A DNA stretch of 64,000 nucleotides from Candidatus Denitrolinea symbiosum (GCA_017312345.1 BLAA01000001.1:1-64000); one strand, 5' to 3'; shown: positions 16,746 to 26,296, counted from the stretch's first letter. Notes: generated by a model not told the origin, from the sequence alone. Numbers and translations: made by a program.

Positions 16746-16783
16746 GGAAACTCCCTTCCACGTTGACGGAAAACGCCCATCAT

Positions 16784-16808
16784 ATGACGTATGATTTCCG
16801 TCATTATA
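16784..16808 (-). promoter_or_regulatory. Promoter and operator of the winged-helix pair
   Basis: TATAAT on the minus strand (16808-16803) overlaps the inverted repeat ATGACG-N9-CGTCAT (16784-16804), which would cover the -10 and start site. The first gene begins about 50 bases downstream. Confidence 0.55.
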
Positions 16809-16852
16809 TCATTTATCCAGAGAATCAAAAAGGCGCAACGCCTCTTTAATCC

Positions 16853-16885
16853 AGAAACCCGTTTTCTGCGAGAAAACGGGTTTCT
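16853..16885. repeat. AGAAACC-type dispersed hairpin
   Basis: Perfect 15-bp stem AGAAACCCGTTTTCT / AGAAAACGGGTTTCT with a GCG loop. It lies 21 bases after the stop of pepF on its strand. A relative with the same ends lies after gyrB at 32464-32496. Confidence 0.8.
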
Positions 16886-16906
16886 AAAAGTACTGCTCTC
16901 TCTTCC

Positions 16907-18667
16907 CTACAGCGTCTCCAGTTCCTCCACCTGCTCCGCGATCACGTCGAAGCCGCCCTGCCAGAACTCTGCCGAGCGGATGTCAATGCCCGCCTCCGCG
17001 AGGATTTTTGCGGGCGCTTCCGATCCGCCCGCGGCGAGGATCTTGCGGTATTTCGGCTTGAACGATTCACCCTCCGCCTTGAACTGCTTGTAGAGCGAAA
17101 GCACCAGCAATTTGCCGAACGCGTACGCGTAGACGTAGAACGGGGTGTGATAGAAGTGCGGGATGGCGACCCATTCCCACTTGAACTCATCGGCGAGATC
17201 GAGCGCGTCGCCGAACTGCTCCTTGAGATTCTCGAAATAGATCCGCGAGACCTCGTCCACGCTGGCGTTCTTCATGATCGCGTCGTGGGCCGCGCGCTCG
17301 AAGAGGGCGAACCAGGCCTGGCGTCCGATGGTGGCGTAGGAGTCGTCCACCTGACGGTAGAGGATGTCGCGTCGGACGGCTTTGTTCTTCTCCTCCGCCA
17401 GCATACGGTCAATCAGCATCATCTCGCCGAACGTGGAGGCGGTCTCCGCGAGCGGCAGGGACGAATGGAAGGTGAAGAGGTTGTGGCGCGAAGCCAGCAT
17501 GGCGTGGATGGCGTGACCGAGTTCGTGCGCCAGAGTCGCGATGTCGCGCGCGCTGCCCTGATAGTTGACCTTCACGTAGGGCGTCATCTCGGGGACGACC
17601 GAGGCGCAGAACGCCCCGTCCTGTTTGCCGCGGCGGATTTCGCTGTCGAGATGATTCTCGTCGAAGACGCGGCGGGCGAGCGCGCCGAATTCGGGCGTGA
17701 ACGCGCTGAACGATTCGAGCGTCATCTGCGCGGCGGCGTCGAACGAATATTTTTTCTTCGACGCGGTGGTGGGCGCGTAGATGTCGTAGCGGCGAAGTTT
17801 CTTCATCCCCAGCAGTTTGGCTTTGACCTTGAAGAATTTCTGGAAGACCGGCGCGTTTTTGCGCGCCGCGTCGAGCAACGCGTCCACCGCTTCGTCGGGG
17901 ACGTCGTTGAACAGGTTGCGGACGGAGTTGGGCGATTTAAATTTCCGCAGCGTAATGCCCTCGTTGTACCAATCGCGGACGCGCGTCTGGTACATCTGCC
18001 CGAGGATGGGACCATCGTTGCCGAACACGCGGAACAGTTCGCGGTACGCGGCGGCGCGCGTCTTCGGGTCGGGGCTGTAGGCGTAGTTCATCAACTGTCC
18101 GCGCGTCAGCTCTTCCGTCTTGCCGTCCACTTTGAATTTGAAGACGTAGCGATTCGTGATCGAGTCGTACAGATTCACCAGCGCGCTGGAGCCGGTCACA
18201 TCCTTGATGTTGACGACCTTCTCCTCGGGCTCGGAGAGCGTGTGCGGTTTGAAGTGACGCATCTCTTCGAGGTAGTAACGGTAGCCGCCGCTGGCGTCCA
18301 TCAGGCGCTGGGCCTCGGCGTCTTCCAGTCCCTTCCACCACAGGCTGAAGAAGAGCGTGCGGTTGCCGATCTCTGCCATGAACTGCTGGACGCGCGCTTG
18401 CAGGGTCAGCGCGGACTGGTCCTGGGTATCCGCCGCGAAAGCGAGGCCCGCGTAGGCGCCCAGTTTATGCGCGAGGCGCGCCATCTCCTCGGAAGTCTGG
18501 ACGATGTGGATGAACTCGTCGGCGGGCATGTCGGCGCGCAGTTTGCCGCGCGCGCCCTCGAAAGCGGCCGCCTGCTCTTCGATCTGGTCGAAGGCGGACT
18601 CCAGTTCGGGGCTGTCCATGGACGGGAAGAGGTCGGCGAGCGACCAGGGAGAAAGTTTGTAGGGCAT
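16907..18667 (-). CDS. pepF: Oligoendopeptidase F (M3 family)
   Basis: Zinc oligopeptidase of 586 residues, cytosolic. The zinc site HELGHAIH lies in the C-terminal half, with the third ligand region ETASTFGEMML downstream. The C-terminal YAYAFGKLLVLSLY is typical of PepF. The start at 18667 follows AGGAGA; a longer reading would use the word repeat at 18695-18763. It probably degrades peptides released by other proteases. It sits downstream of an unrelated lipoprotein gene on the same strand. Confidence 0.93.
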   Translation of the reverse strand: MPYKLSPWSLADLFPSMDSPELESAFDQIEEQAAAFEGARGKLRADMPADEFIHIVQTSEEMARLAHKLGAYAGLAFAADTQDQSALTLQARVQQFMAEIGNRTLFFSLWWKGLEDAEAQRLMDASGGYRYYLEEMRHFKPHTLSEPEEKVVNIKDVTGSSALVNLYDSITNRYVFKFKVDGKTEELTRGQLMNYAYSPDPKTRAAAYRELFRVFGNDGPILGQMYQTRVRDWYNEGITLRKFKSPNSVRNLFNDVPDEAVDALLDAARKNAPVFQKFFKVKAKLLGMKKLRRYDIYAPTTASKKKYSFDAAAQMTLESFSAFTPEFGALARRVFDENHLDSEIRRGKQDGAFCASVVPEMTPYVKVNYQGSARDIATLAHELGHAIHAMLASRHNLFTFHSSLPLAETASTFGEMMLIDRMLAEEKNKAVRRDILYRQVDDSYATIGRQAWFALFERAAHDAIMKNASVDEVSRIYFENLKEQFGDALDLADEFKWEWVAIPHFYHTPFYVYAYAFGKLLVLSLYKQFKAEGESFKPKYRKILAAGGSEAPAKILAEAGIDIRSAEFWQGGFDVIAEQVEELETL

Positions 18668-18694
18668 GGGTGAGCGTCTCCTGAAATTAAGATC

Positions 18695-18763
18695 ATCCGC
18701 AGATTTTATGATTTCGCTGATTTTTCTTTTTCTCGATCTGTGAAATCTGCGAATAAAGATTGG
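18695..18763. repeat. Mirrored word array W3
   Basis: Arm 18695-18726 uses words such as CGCAGATTT and CGCTGATTT. Arm 18731-18763 is the mirror, reading CGCAGATTTCACAGAT on the other strand. The arms pair only imperfectly. It fills the gap between the lipoprotein gene and pepF. Confidence 0.65.
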
Positions 18764-18767
18764 CATT

Positions 18768-19730
18768 CTACGGCATGACCGCGAAGTGATTCGTCAACAC
18801 CCAGGTGACGTAATTCTCCCACAACGCCTGGATATCTTCGCGGTGGTAGTCGTGGTCCGAAAAGGTCTGGATGATGACGCGGCCCTCGATACAGGTGGCG
18901 AGCAGCCCGTAGTCCGAGGAACGTTTCGGGAATCCGCCCGCCAGGATGAGCGCGTCGCCGCCCGTCGTCTGGATGTAATCGCCGCCCTTGTCATCCCAAT
19001 GTCCCACGTAATTCGTCAGGCTGAACCCGCTGTTGGGCGTGGTGAACACGGGATGTTCGGGATGAAGGGTGTAGATTGACAGATCTCCCGCAGAGCGCTC
19101 CTTTTGGAAGCGGATTCCGCACTTCGAGGTCAACTGGGCGATGCGGCCATTGGCGGTGTCCGAGAGATACCAGAGTTCCACAATGAGGGCGGTCTTGTCG
19201 CGCGTCACCTTGGGGACGATCACATCCCAAAACTCGCCCTGCACGCTCGAACGGCTTTCCGCCGCGATGATGATCAAGTCCCACCGCGTTCCCGAATTGA
19301 GATAATCCAGCAGGTCGCCTATGTCTGCGGTGTAAGTCACGTTCAACCCCATCAAGTCCAGCGTGGGCTTCACCCACGGCTGGAGGAACGCGCCCATCGA
19401 ATCCTCGTAAGCCAGAATTTTCGCCGACCTCATGCGCGCCTGCAAATCCTGCGTGGGCGTCGGTTGGATGGTGGGCGGCGGCTGGAGCGGCGCGTCTGTG
19501 GGCTGGACGACGGTGACCGGCGGCGGCTGAGTAGGCGCGGTTTGGGCGTTCAGCGCGGCCTGCGTCAATTGCAACGCCATAGTCGTCCCCTGAACTTCCA
19601 GCGCGATGCGGGTGGCGTCAGGCGTGGGGGGCTGGCTGGCGGCCGGTCCCAGCGAAATGGAACACGCCAGCGTGACGATGAACAGGACAACCCCCAACGT
19701 CAAAATCGGGCGGCGGTTTGAACGAGACAT
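18768..19730 (-). CDS. Lipoprotein of unknown function
   Basis: Exported lipoprotein of 320 residues. Signal peptide with lipobox TLAC at Cys23, then a linker rich in Gln, Pro and Thr to about residue 100. The folded part starts RSAKILAYEDSMGAF and alternates strands and helices (WDLIIIAAESRS, ALIVELWYLSD, RVIIQTFSDHDYHRE), which resembles a Rossmann or amidotransferase-like fold. I recognise no catalytic motif. It is followed by a word repeat and pepF. Confidence 0.6.
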   Translation of the reverse strand: MSRSNRRPILTLGVVLFIVTLACSISLGPAASQPPTPDATRIALEVQGTTMALQLTQAALNAQTAPTQPPPVTVVQPTDAPLQPPPTIQPTPTQDLQARMRSAKILAYEDSMGAFLQPWVKPTLDLMGLNVTYTADIGDLLDYLNSGTRWDLIIIAAESRSSVQGEFWDVIVPKVTRDKTALIVELWYLSDTANGRIAQLTSKCGIRFQKERSAGDLSIYTLHPEHPVFTTPNSGFSLTNYVGHWDDKGGDYIQTTGGDALILAGGFPKRSSDYGLLATCIEGRVIIQTFSDHDYHREDIQALWENYVTWVLTNHFAVMP

Positions 19731-19775
19731 GGCATCCTCCGGATGAGAAAAGCGATTGCGCCACTTCCACGCTCA

Positions 19776-20834
19776 TTATACGTTGAAACGGATGTGGACA
19801 ATATCCCCATCTTTGACGGGATATTCCTTTCCCTCGAGCCGTAACTTCCCTTTGGCCTTCGCTTCATTCATTGACCCGAGGCTGGCGAGGTCGTCGTAGG
19901 CCACCACCTCCGCCCGGATAAATCCCTTCTGCAAATCGGTGTGGATGGCTCCCGCCGCTTCCTGCGCGCCCGCGCCGCGTCGGACGGTCCAGGCGCGCAC
20001 CTCGTCCTCGCCCACCGTGAAGAAGGACTGTTGCTGCAACAGGTCGTACGACAGGCGGATCATGCGGTTGAGGCTGGGTTCTTCGATCCCGTATTCCTGC
20101 ATGAACACGGCCGCGTCCTCGGGCGGGAGTTGGGCGATCTCCATTTCGAGTTTGCCCTGCAACGCCACCGTCGGATGGTCGGCCTCGATCTGCGGCGCGG
20201 ACTGTCCCTCGCCGAGGTTGAACGCGGTCAGGATGGGTTTGCGCGTCAACAGGCCGAAACTGGCGAGTTCCTTTTGTTCCTCGGCGTTGAACTCCATGCC
20301 GCGCAAAGGCTGGCTATCGGATAGTCTCTTGTGCAGCCGCTCGAACAATTCCGTCTGACGCGCGTTGAGGGCTTTATCCGTGCCGCCCTTTTTGCGTTCC
20401 TCCACGAGGCGTTCCAACTTGCGCTCCACAGCCACGAGGTCGTTGAGCAGGAGTTCGCCCGCCATCGTCTCCACATCCCGCGCGGGGTTCACGCTCTCCA
20501 GCGGATGCGGCACGTTGTCGTCCGCGAAACAGCGGACGACGTGGATGAATCCCTCCATCTGCGAGAGCGCGTTCAACAACTGGCCTGAGATGCCCGTTTT
20601 GGCCGCGCCCGCTTCCAGTCCCGCGATGTCGGCGTACGTCACTTTGGCGTAGATGGTCTTGCGCGGGTTGAACATGGCGGAGAGTTTGTCCACGCGCGGG
20701 TCGGGGACGTCCACCACTGCCTGGTGGATTTCGATGCGTCCCGCCGAGGCGGTGGTGGGCGCGTTACCGCGCGTCAACGCGTTGAAAAGGGTGGTTTTTC
20801 CAGATTGGGGGAGACCGATGATTCCGAGTTTCAT
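19776..20834 (-). CDS. ychF: Ribosome-binding ATPase YchF
   Basis: Obg-family nucleotidase of 352 residues. Walker A GLPQSGKTTLFNAL at the N-terminus, G3 DIAGLEAGAAKTGISG near residue 67, a long coiled insert (ERKLERLVEERKK), and a C-terminal TGS domain ending YPVKDGDIVHIRFNV. YchF binds 70S ribosomes and prefers ATP. The start at 20834 gives the standard N-terminus MKLGIIGLPQ. It diverges from tRNA-Leu. Confidence 0.93.
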   Translation of the reverse strand: MKLGIIGLPQSGKTTLFNALTRGNAPTTASAGRIEIHQAVVDVPDPRVDKLSAMFNPRKTIYAKVTYADIAGLEAGAAKTGISGQLLNALSQMEGFIHVVRCFADDNVPHPLESVNPARDVETMAGELLLNDLVAVERKLERLVEERKKGGTDKALNARQTELFERLHKRLSDSQPLRGMEFNAEEQKELASFGLLTRKPILTAFNLGEGQSAPQIEADHPTVALQGKLEMEIAQLPPEDAAVFMQEYGIEEPSLNRMIRLSYDLLQQQSFFTVGEDEVRAWTVRRGAGAQEAAGAIHTDLQKGFIRAEVVAYDDLASLGSMNEAKAKGKLRLEGKEYPVKDGDIVHIRFNV

Positions 20835-20864
20835 GTTTTGTTGGACGGATTGACAATCCGCCAC

Positions 20865-20894
20865 TTGACCTTGTTGGAGATGGTTTGTTATACT
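20865..20894 (+). promoter_or_regulatory. tRNA-Leu promoter
   Basis: TTGACC (20865-20870), 18 bp, TATACT (20889-20894). Transcription would start near 20901, about 45 bases before the tRNA. Confidence 0.7.
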
Positions 20895-20945
20895 GTGTCG
20901 CTAGAGAGCGCCTTACGCAAATAGCGGACGTTCTCTAACGTCCAA

Positions 20946-21029
20946 GCCGAAGTGGCGGAACTGGCATACGCGCACGACTCAAACTCGTGTCCCCTTGCGG
21001 GGATGAGGGTTCAATTCCCTCCTTCGGCA
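20946..21029 (+). tRNA. tRNA-Leu (anticodon CAA)
   Basis: Class II tRNA of 84 nt: acceptor GCCGAAG (20946-20952) pairs with CTTCGGC (21022-21028), discriminator A. The anticodon stem CACGA/TCGTG holds loop CTCAAAC, anticodon CAA. The long variable arm is TCCCC-ttgc-GGGGA, and the T arm has TTCAATT. No encoded CCA. Confidence 0.97.
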
Positions 21030-21146
21030 CTGGAATTATAACAGCGCTTTTCGCAAGCCCTCCGATCCGGTTGTGGATTGGAGGAAGGCGCGTACCGATG
21101 ATCTTTTGCGCGTGGCGGTCCGCCACCGATCAGCGGTTACGAGAGA

Positions 21147-21180
21147 CGCGAGACCGCCAGTTGGCAGTCTCGCGTTTTGT
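21147..21180 (+). terminator. Probable terminator after tRNA-Leu
   Basis: ACGCGAGAC (21147-21155) pairs with GTCTCGCGT (21168-21176), extended inside by GCCA/TGGC, and is followed by TTTTG. Its distance of about 120 bases from the tRNA leaves room for a 3' trailer. Confidence 0.7.
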
Positions 21181-21233
21181 TATCATCCCTTCCAAACGGA
21201 GATAGCGGCCTAAAATAAGCGACGATCTCTCAA

Positions 21234-21317
21234 CGCGAATTTCGCCAATGCGCGAATGTAGCGAATTCCTTCTCGATTTCTTCGTGAAATTTGCCAATTT
21301 GCGTCATTTGCGTTCCA
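21234..21317. repeat. Mirrored word array W4
   Basis: Arm 21234-21270 carries words like CGCGAATTTCGCC and GCGCGAATG. Arm 21275-21317 reads as ACGCAAATGACGCAAATTGG on the other strand. It is part of the 511-base gap after tRNA-Leu. The remainder of that gap holds the terminator above, a TATAAT at 21347-21352 and the small ORF at 21405. Confidence 0.6.
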
Positions 21318-21404
21318 AGATCCAAGGCTGTATCTCGGTAGCGCTTATAATCAACAGAGCGCCGCCCAAACGGAAAGAGTTACCGCGAAGGCAAAAAGTG
21401 AAGC

Positions 21405-21524
21405 ATGAAACTTTATTTTTTCTTTATCTTAATGGACGCCCTCATCCTGCTTTCTTATCCGGTGGTCTATCTCCTTTCGAAGCGGCGGAGAAGCGGCAGG
21501 AACAGGACAGATAAATTATCATAA
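21405..21524 (+). CDS. Small single-pass membrane protein
   Basis: A 39-residue open frame: MKLYFFFILMDALILLSYPV (residues 1-20) makes a membrane helix, then VYLLSKRRRS and a basic tail. Hydrophobic-then-basic layout is typical of real small inner-membrane proteins. A TATAAT at 21347-21352 could drive it. The ribosome-binding site is weak (GTGAAG). It ends 16 bases before the glgC start and may be co-transcribed. Unknown function; it could be chance. Confidence 0.45.
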   Translation: MKLYFFFILMDALILLSYPVVYLLSKRRRSGRNRTDKLS

Positions 21525-21540
21525 CGTCAAGGAGTCTTCC

Positions 21541-22799
21541 ATGCCCGACATCAACGACATCCTGGCAGTGATTCTGGGGGTGGACGCGGGGCGCGGCTGT
21601 ATCCGCTGACCATCATGCGCTCGAAACCGGCCGTCCCCATCGCGGGCAAATACCGTCTCATTGACATTCCCATCAGCAACTGCGTCAACTCGGGCATCTT
21701 CAAGATCGCGGTGTTGACGCAGTTCAACTCCGTCTCGCTCCACCGTCACATCACGCAGACCTACAACTTCGACGGTTTCCACGGCGGCTGGGTGCAGATC
21801 TGGGCCGCCGAGCAGACGCTCGAATCGGAGAACTGGTACCAGGGCACAGCCGACGCCGTCCGCAAACAGAAATTCGAGATCATCACGACCGGCATGAAAA
21901 ATGTGCTGATCCTCGCGGGCGACCATCTCTACCGCATGGACTACGCCGCCATGGCAAAGTTCCACTGGGAGAACCAGGCCGACATCACGGTGGCCGTCCA
22001 GCCTGTTCCGCGCGAGGAAGCCTCCCGCTTCGGCCTCCTGAAACGCGAGAAGGACGGCCGCATCACGGATTTCGTCGAAAAGCCGAAAGAGCGCGACGTG
22101 CAAGACCGCTTCGTCAGCCGCGACAATGAAGAGCGGCCCTTCCTTGGCTCGATGGGCATCTACCTCTTCAACACCGAAATCCTGATGCACTTCCTGGAAA
22201 ATTACCCGAACTTCGACGACTTCGGCGGCGACGTAATCCCGCAGGCCATCAAAACCCATGCCGTCTACGGCTACGACTTCGACGGCTACTGGCGCGACAT
22301 CGGGACGATCCGCTCGTTCTACGACACCAACCTCGAACTCGCCAAACCCGGCCACCCATTCAGTTTTTACGATTACAAACAGCCCATCTATACCCACCCG
22401 CGCGTCCTGCCCAGTTCCATCATCGAGGAAAGTTACGTGATAGACGGCATGATCGCCGAAGGCTGCATCATCCGCAAGGCGGAGATCCGCCACTCCATCA
22501 TCGGCGTCCGCTCGGTGATCGAGACCGGCGCGCGCGTCGTAAACACCATTATGATGGGATCGGACCATTACGACAAACCCGACGACAAACACGGCGTCCA
22601 CATCGGCGTGGGCGCGGGGAGCGACATCGAAGGCGCCATCCTCGACAAGAACGCGCGCATCGGCGAGCGCGTCGTCATCCGCCCCTTCCCGCGCGGCATC
22701 GACCGGGACGACATCTTCCCCGTCGTCATCCGCGACGGGATCGTGGTCGTGCCGAAGGACAAAGTCGTCCCTGCGGGAACCGTCATCGCGCCGGAATAG
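21541..22799 (+). CDS. glgC: Glucose-1-phosphate adenylyltransferase, frameshifted
   Basis: GlgC makes ADP-glucose for glycogen. From the ATG at 21541 (RBS AAGGAG) the frame reads MPDINDILAVILG and then breaks at GGGGG (21576-21580). Adding one G restores LGGGRGARLYPLT, the nucleotide-binding motif, and joins the frame that runs from 21615 to the stop, about 419 residues in all. The remainder is intact: PIAGKYRLIDIPISNC, the substrate loop LAGDHLYRMDY, FVEKPKE, GSMGIYLF and a left-handed beta-helix C-terminus. Either a sequencing slip, a slippery site or a recent mutation. Confidence 0.85.
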
Positions 22800-22820
22800 T
22801 CCCCGACTCCTCGCGTCCGC

Positions 22821-22849
22821 TTGACAAGCCCTCCGCGCAGGGTTACACT
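22821..22849 (+). promoter_or_regulatory. Promoter of the riboswitch-controlled ATPase
   Basis: TTGACA (22821-22826), 17 bp, TACACT (22844-22849). The predicted start near 22856 is at the 5' edge of the riboswitch P1 helix. Confidence 0.8.
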
Positions 22850-22853
22850 CTGG

Positions 22854-22976
22854 CCGTGTTCGGGGAGTAGCCGCCTGCCCCCGCAGGATGGATTGTCGTC
22901 AGCCCATTGGCGCAAAAGCCATCGGCAATCCATACGCTCAATTTTTTCGCAAGAGCGATTGGCGAGACCATCACGG
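22854..22976 (+). promoter_or_regulatory. yybP-ykoY (Mn2+) riboswitch
   Basis: The leader holds the two conserved internal-loop sequences of this class, GGGGAGTAG (22862-22870) and GGCGAGACC (22961-22969). They are linked by helices that include the arm with GTCGTCAGCCCATTGGC. P1 is CCGTG (22854-22858) with CACGG (22972-22976). An intrinsic terminator starting at 22966 shares GACC and CAC with the aptamer, so ligand binding should favour read-through. Mn2+ is the known ligand of the class. Confidence 0.78.
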
Positions 22977-23000
22977 AGAGCGCGTGGTGGTCTTTTTGTT
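22966..23000 (+). terminator. Riboswitch expression-platform terminator
   Basis: GACCATCAC (22966-22974) pairs with GTGGTGGTC (22984-22992, one G-U pair) and is followed by TTTTTGTT. It overlaps the 3' strand of the aptamer, so the two folds exclude each other. Confidence 0.82.
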
Positions 23001-23028
23001 TGCGATATTTCATGACAGGAGATTTTGC

Positions 23029-25950
23029 ATGGCCTTTGCGATCCCACCCATCAAGTCCGACTCGGAAAAAGCCTGGCACGCGCTGGAAACGGAGGAAGTC
23101 CTCCAGAATCTGAAAGTAAAGGAACAGGGACTTACCAACGAAGAAGCCGCGCTGCGACGCGAGACCTACGGCTCGAACCAGCTACAGGAAGCCGCGCGTC
23201 CGGGCTGGCTGCATATGCTCTGGGAGCAGATCAACACGTTCGTGGTGTGGCTGCTCATCATCGCGTCGGCAGTCTCGGCCCTGCTCGGAGACGAGATCGA
23301 AGCCGCGGCCATCCTGGCCATCGTCGTGTTGAACGCGACGCTGGGCATCATCCAGGAGCGGCGCGCCGAAGAGGCCCTGGCCGCCTTGAAGAAACTCGCC
23401 GCGCCCGAGGCGCAGGTCCTGCGCGACGGACACCGCGCCAGCATCCCGGCCAGCGAACTCGTCCCCGGCGACATGGTCTTCCTCGAAGCCGGCAACTACA
23501 TCCCCGCGGACGTGCGCCTGCTCGAAGCGGTCAACCTGCGGGTGGAGGAGGCCTCGCTCACGGGCGAATCGCTCCCCGTCCAGAAAAGCGCCGCCACCGT
23601 CCTCGACAAGGACGTCCCGCTCGGCGACCGAAAGAACACCGCTTTCATGGGGACGCTCGTTTCGTACGGACGCGGGCGCGGCGTGGTGGTCAGCACGGGG
23701 ATGCGCACGCAGCTCGGCCTGATCGCGGAGATGCTCCAAAAAGTGGAGGAGGAGGAGACGCCGCTCCAACGTCGGCTTGACCAGCTGGGGAAGACCCTGT
23801 CCATCGGCGCGCTGGCGCTCGTCGCGGTCGTCTTCATTGTGGCGCTGATCAATTACACCAATATCGGGGAATTCTTCAGCGGGCCGCTGACCTATATCCG
23901 GGACTACGCCAAAGAGATCACCGAGGTTTTCATCATCGCCGTCAGTCTCGCCATCGCGGCCGTGCCGGAGGGACTGCCTGCCGTGGTGACGATCTCGCTC
24001 GCGCTCGGCATGCGCGAGATGGTGAAACGTCACGCGTTGATCCGCAAACTGGCCTCGGTGGAGACGCTCGGCTCGGCCACCGTCATCTGCTCAGACAAGA
24101 CCGGCACGCTCACGCAAAACGAAATGACCGTTACGCGCCTATGGGCTGCCGGGCAATTCGTCGAAGTGACGGGCGCGGGTTACGTCCCCCAGGGCGATTT
24201 CAAAGTGGGCGATAAAAAGGTGGAGATCGCCGACTACCCCGGCATGTTGACCCTGCTCTGGCTGGGCGCGCTCAACAACGACGCCCAACTTGAGACCACC
24301 GGCGAGGCGGATCAAGCCCAGACCTTCCGCGTGGTCGGCGACCCGACGGAGGGCGCGCTGCTCGTGGCCGCGGCCAAGGCCGGCTCGCCGTACCGCGAGA
24401 TCCACGAATCCTATCCGCGCGAGAACGAGATTCCCTTCGACTCGGAACGCAAGCGCATGATCACCGTCCACGACATCACCAACCCGCGTCCCGAAGACTT
24501 CTCGCCCTTCTCCGACCAGGAATTCAAAGACTGGGACGTGATCGCCGTCAAAGGCGCGCCGGACCTGGTGCTGGATCTCTGTTCGGGTTATCAGACCATG
24601 AATAACGCCGTCAGGCCGCTGGACGAAAAAGCCAGGAAGCGCATCCTCGACGCCAACGACGCCATGACTGCCAACGCCCTGCGCGTGCTCGGTCTCGCCT
24701 ACCGCGTCGAAAAAGACGTGCCGGACCGCGAGCTAAAACCCGAGGAAGTGGAACGCGACCTGGTCTTCGTGGGATTGGTGGGCATGATAGATCCGCCGCG
24801 CATGGAGGCGGCTCCCGCGCTGGACCGGGCGCGCCACGCGGGCATCCGCACGGTGATGATCACCGGCGATTATCCCAACACCGCCCGCGCCATCGCCGAA
24901 TCCATCGGGCTTATGAAACAACGCAAAGGCGTGTTGACCGGCGCCGAGTTGGACAAATTGAGCGACGAACAGCTAAAGCAGGTCATGCCCGACACGGCCG
25001 TCTTCGCCCGCGTCTCGCCCGAACATAAAATGAGAATCGTGGACGCGCTGCAGGCCAACGGCGAAGTGGTGGCGATGACCGGCGACGGCGTGAACGACGC
25101 GCCCGCCATCAAGCGCGCCGACATCGGCGTGGCGATGGGCATCACCGGCACCGACGTCGCCAAGCAAACCGCCGATATGGTGCTGACCGACGACAACTAC
25201 GCCAGCATCGTCTCCGCGGTGGAGCAGGGACGCATCATCTACTCGAACATCCGCAAGTTCGTGTTCTTCCTCCTGTCGTCCAACGTCGCCGAGATCATGA
25301 TCATTTTCCTCGCCACGCTTGCGAGACTCCCCGCGCCGTTGACGGCGATCCAGCTCCTCTGGCTGAACCTGATCACCGACGGCGCGCCGGCCCTGGCGCT
25401 CGCAATGGAAAAGGGCGATCCCGACATCATGGACCAGAAGCCGCGCTCCAAGAACGAGCCGATCATCAACAAACACATGCAGGTGGGGCTGCTCGTCCAA
25501 ACCTTCGCGCAGACCGGCGCCGTGCTGACCGCGTTCGCCCTGGGGTTGATCTGGCACCTCGAAGAGGGAGCCGTCATCCCGCCCGGCATGAACCCGCTGA
25601 CGTACCTGATCCAGCACGATTGGCGCGGGGTGGACGTCCAGATCGCGGAGACGATGGCCTTCGTCACGCTTTCGCTGTGCGAGTTGTTCCGCGCCTACAC
25701 CGTCCGCTCAGAGAAGGTCTCCATTTTCCGCCTGGGCATTTTCTCGAACCGATACATGCAATACGCCGTCGGGTTTTCGCTCGCGTTGCTGCTGCTGGTT
25801 TGCGCCGTGCCGTTCCTGCAGCCCATTTTCAACACCCACTTCCTGAATCTGGGCGAGTGGGCGCTGGTGGTCGGGCTGGCGTTCATCCCGGCGGTCTCAG
25901 AGGAGATCACCAAGTTGGTCCTGCGCCGCAGGGACGCGCGCCTGGCGTAA
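23029..25950 (+). CDS. P-type cation ATPase (type II), probably Mn2+/Ca2+ export
   Basis: P-type ATPase of 973 residues. Seen: actuator motif [12 protein letters not shown]4 site [12 protein letters not shown] near residue 310, phosphorylated Asp in CSDKTGTLT near 355, nucleotide site with KGAP, and [21 protein letters not shown]6 reads [18 protein letters not shown]. This is the SERCA-like type II family that moves Ca2+ or Mn2+. The ATG at 23029 follows CAGGAGA. The Mn2+-type riboswitch upstream suggests Mn2+ export under excess, which is inference. Confidence 0.88.
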   Translation: MAFAIPPIKSDSEKAWHALETEEVLQNLKVKEQGLTNEEAALRRETYGSNQLQEAARPGWLHMLWEQINTFVVWLLIIASAVSALLGDEIEAAAILAIVVLNATLGIIQERRAEEALAALKKLAAPEAQVLRDGHRASIPASELVPGDMVFLEAGNYIPADVRLLEAVNLRVEEASLTGESLPVQKSAATVLDKDVPLGDRKNTAFMGTLVSYGRGRGVVVSTGMRTQLGLIAEMLQKVEEEETPLQRRLDQLGKTLSIGALALVAVVFIVALINYTNIGEFFSGPLTYIRDYAKEITEVFIIAVSLAIAAVPEGLPAVVTISLALGMREMVKRHALIRKLASVETLGSATVICSDKTGTLTQNEMTVTRLWAAGQFVEVTGAGYVPQGDFKVGDKKVEIADYPGMLTLLWLGALNNDAQLETTGEADQAQTFRVVGDPTEGALLVAAAKAGSPYREIHESYPRENEIPFDSERKRMITVHDITNPRPEDFSPFSDQEFKDWDVIAVKGAPDLVLDLCSGYQTMNNAVRPLDEKARKRILDANDAMTANALRVLGLAYRVEKDVPDRELKPEEVERDLVFVGLVGMIDPPRMEAAPALDRARHAGIRTVMITGDYPNTARAIAESIGLMKQRKGVLTGAELDKLSDEQLKQVMPDTAVFARVSPEHKMRIVDALQANGEVVAMTGDGVNDAPAIKRADIGVAMGITGTDVAKQTADMVLTDDNYASIVSAVEQGRIIYSNIRKFVFFLLSSNVAEIMIIFLATLARLPAPLTAIQLLWLNLITDGAPALALAMEKGDPDIMDQKPRSKNEPIINKHMQVGLLVQTFAQTGAVLTAFALGLIWHLEEGAVIPPGMNPLTYLIQHDWRGVDVQIAETMAFVTLSLCELFRAYTVRSEKVSIFRLGIFSNRYMQYAVGFSLALLLLVCAVPFLQPIFNTHFLNLGEWALVVGLAFIPAVSEEITKLVLRRRDARLA

Positions 25951-25974
25951 GGCTGGCGGGACGGAGAATCAACC

Positions 25975-26259
25975 ATGGCAGACAGTTCCCAAATCGGCCG
26001 GCTGAACGAGTTGCTGAGTCACGTCCAGGAAGGCTACCTCACGGTGGAGGGAGTGTTCCCTGAAAAGCGTTCCTACAAATCGCTGGCGGTCTTCTGCAAC
26101 GACAATGGGACGATGTTCATGCTCATCGGCGAACACAAAAACGCGTATGCCATCTTCGAGGCCAGTCAATTCGACGGGTGGAGTTTCCACAGCGGACACT
26201 CCTCGCTGGAAGGCGCGCTGAACGAAATCAGGGATTTCCGTTTGAAACGGATATCGTAA
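25975..26259 (+). CDS. Conserved small protein, unknown
   Basis: A 94-residue soluble protein I do not recognise. It begins MADSSQIGRLNELLSHVQEG, with several short strands (SLAVFCNDNGTMFMLIGEH) and a C-terminal helix. It has no metal or catalytic motif. It lies 24 bases after the ATPase stop with GACGGAGAATC upstream and ends at a terminator, so it may be the second gene of the riboswitch operon. Confidence 0.6.
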   Translation: MADSSQIGRLNELLSHVQEGYLTVEGVFPEKRSYKSLAVFCNDNGTMFMLIGEHKNAYAIFEASQFDGWSFHSGHSSLEGALNEIRDFRLKRIS

Positions 26260-26261
26260 TG

Positions 26262-26296
26262 AAAAGAGGCGGTCGCAACATGACCGCCTCTTTTTT
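26262..26296. terminator. Terminator between convergent genes
   Basis: AAAAGAGGCGGTC pairs with GACCGCCTCTTTT around GCAACAT, followed by T residues. It closes the ATPase operon, and it overlaps the last codon of the leftward HD gene. Confidence 0.9.

Noticed and set aside
21576..21614. Start of GlgC at 21615 as the natural start
   Set aside because: It would remove the nucleotide-binding motif; the correct N-terminus is present in the other frame just upstream with a good ribosome-binding site.
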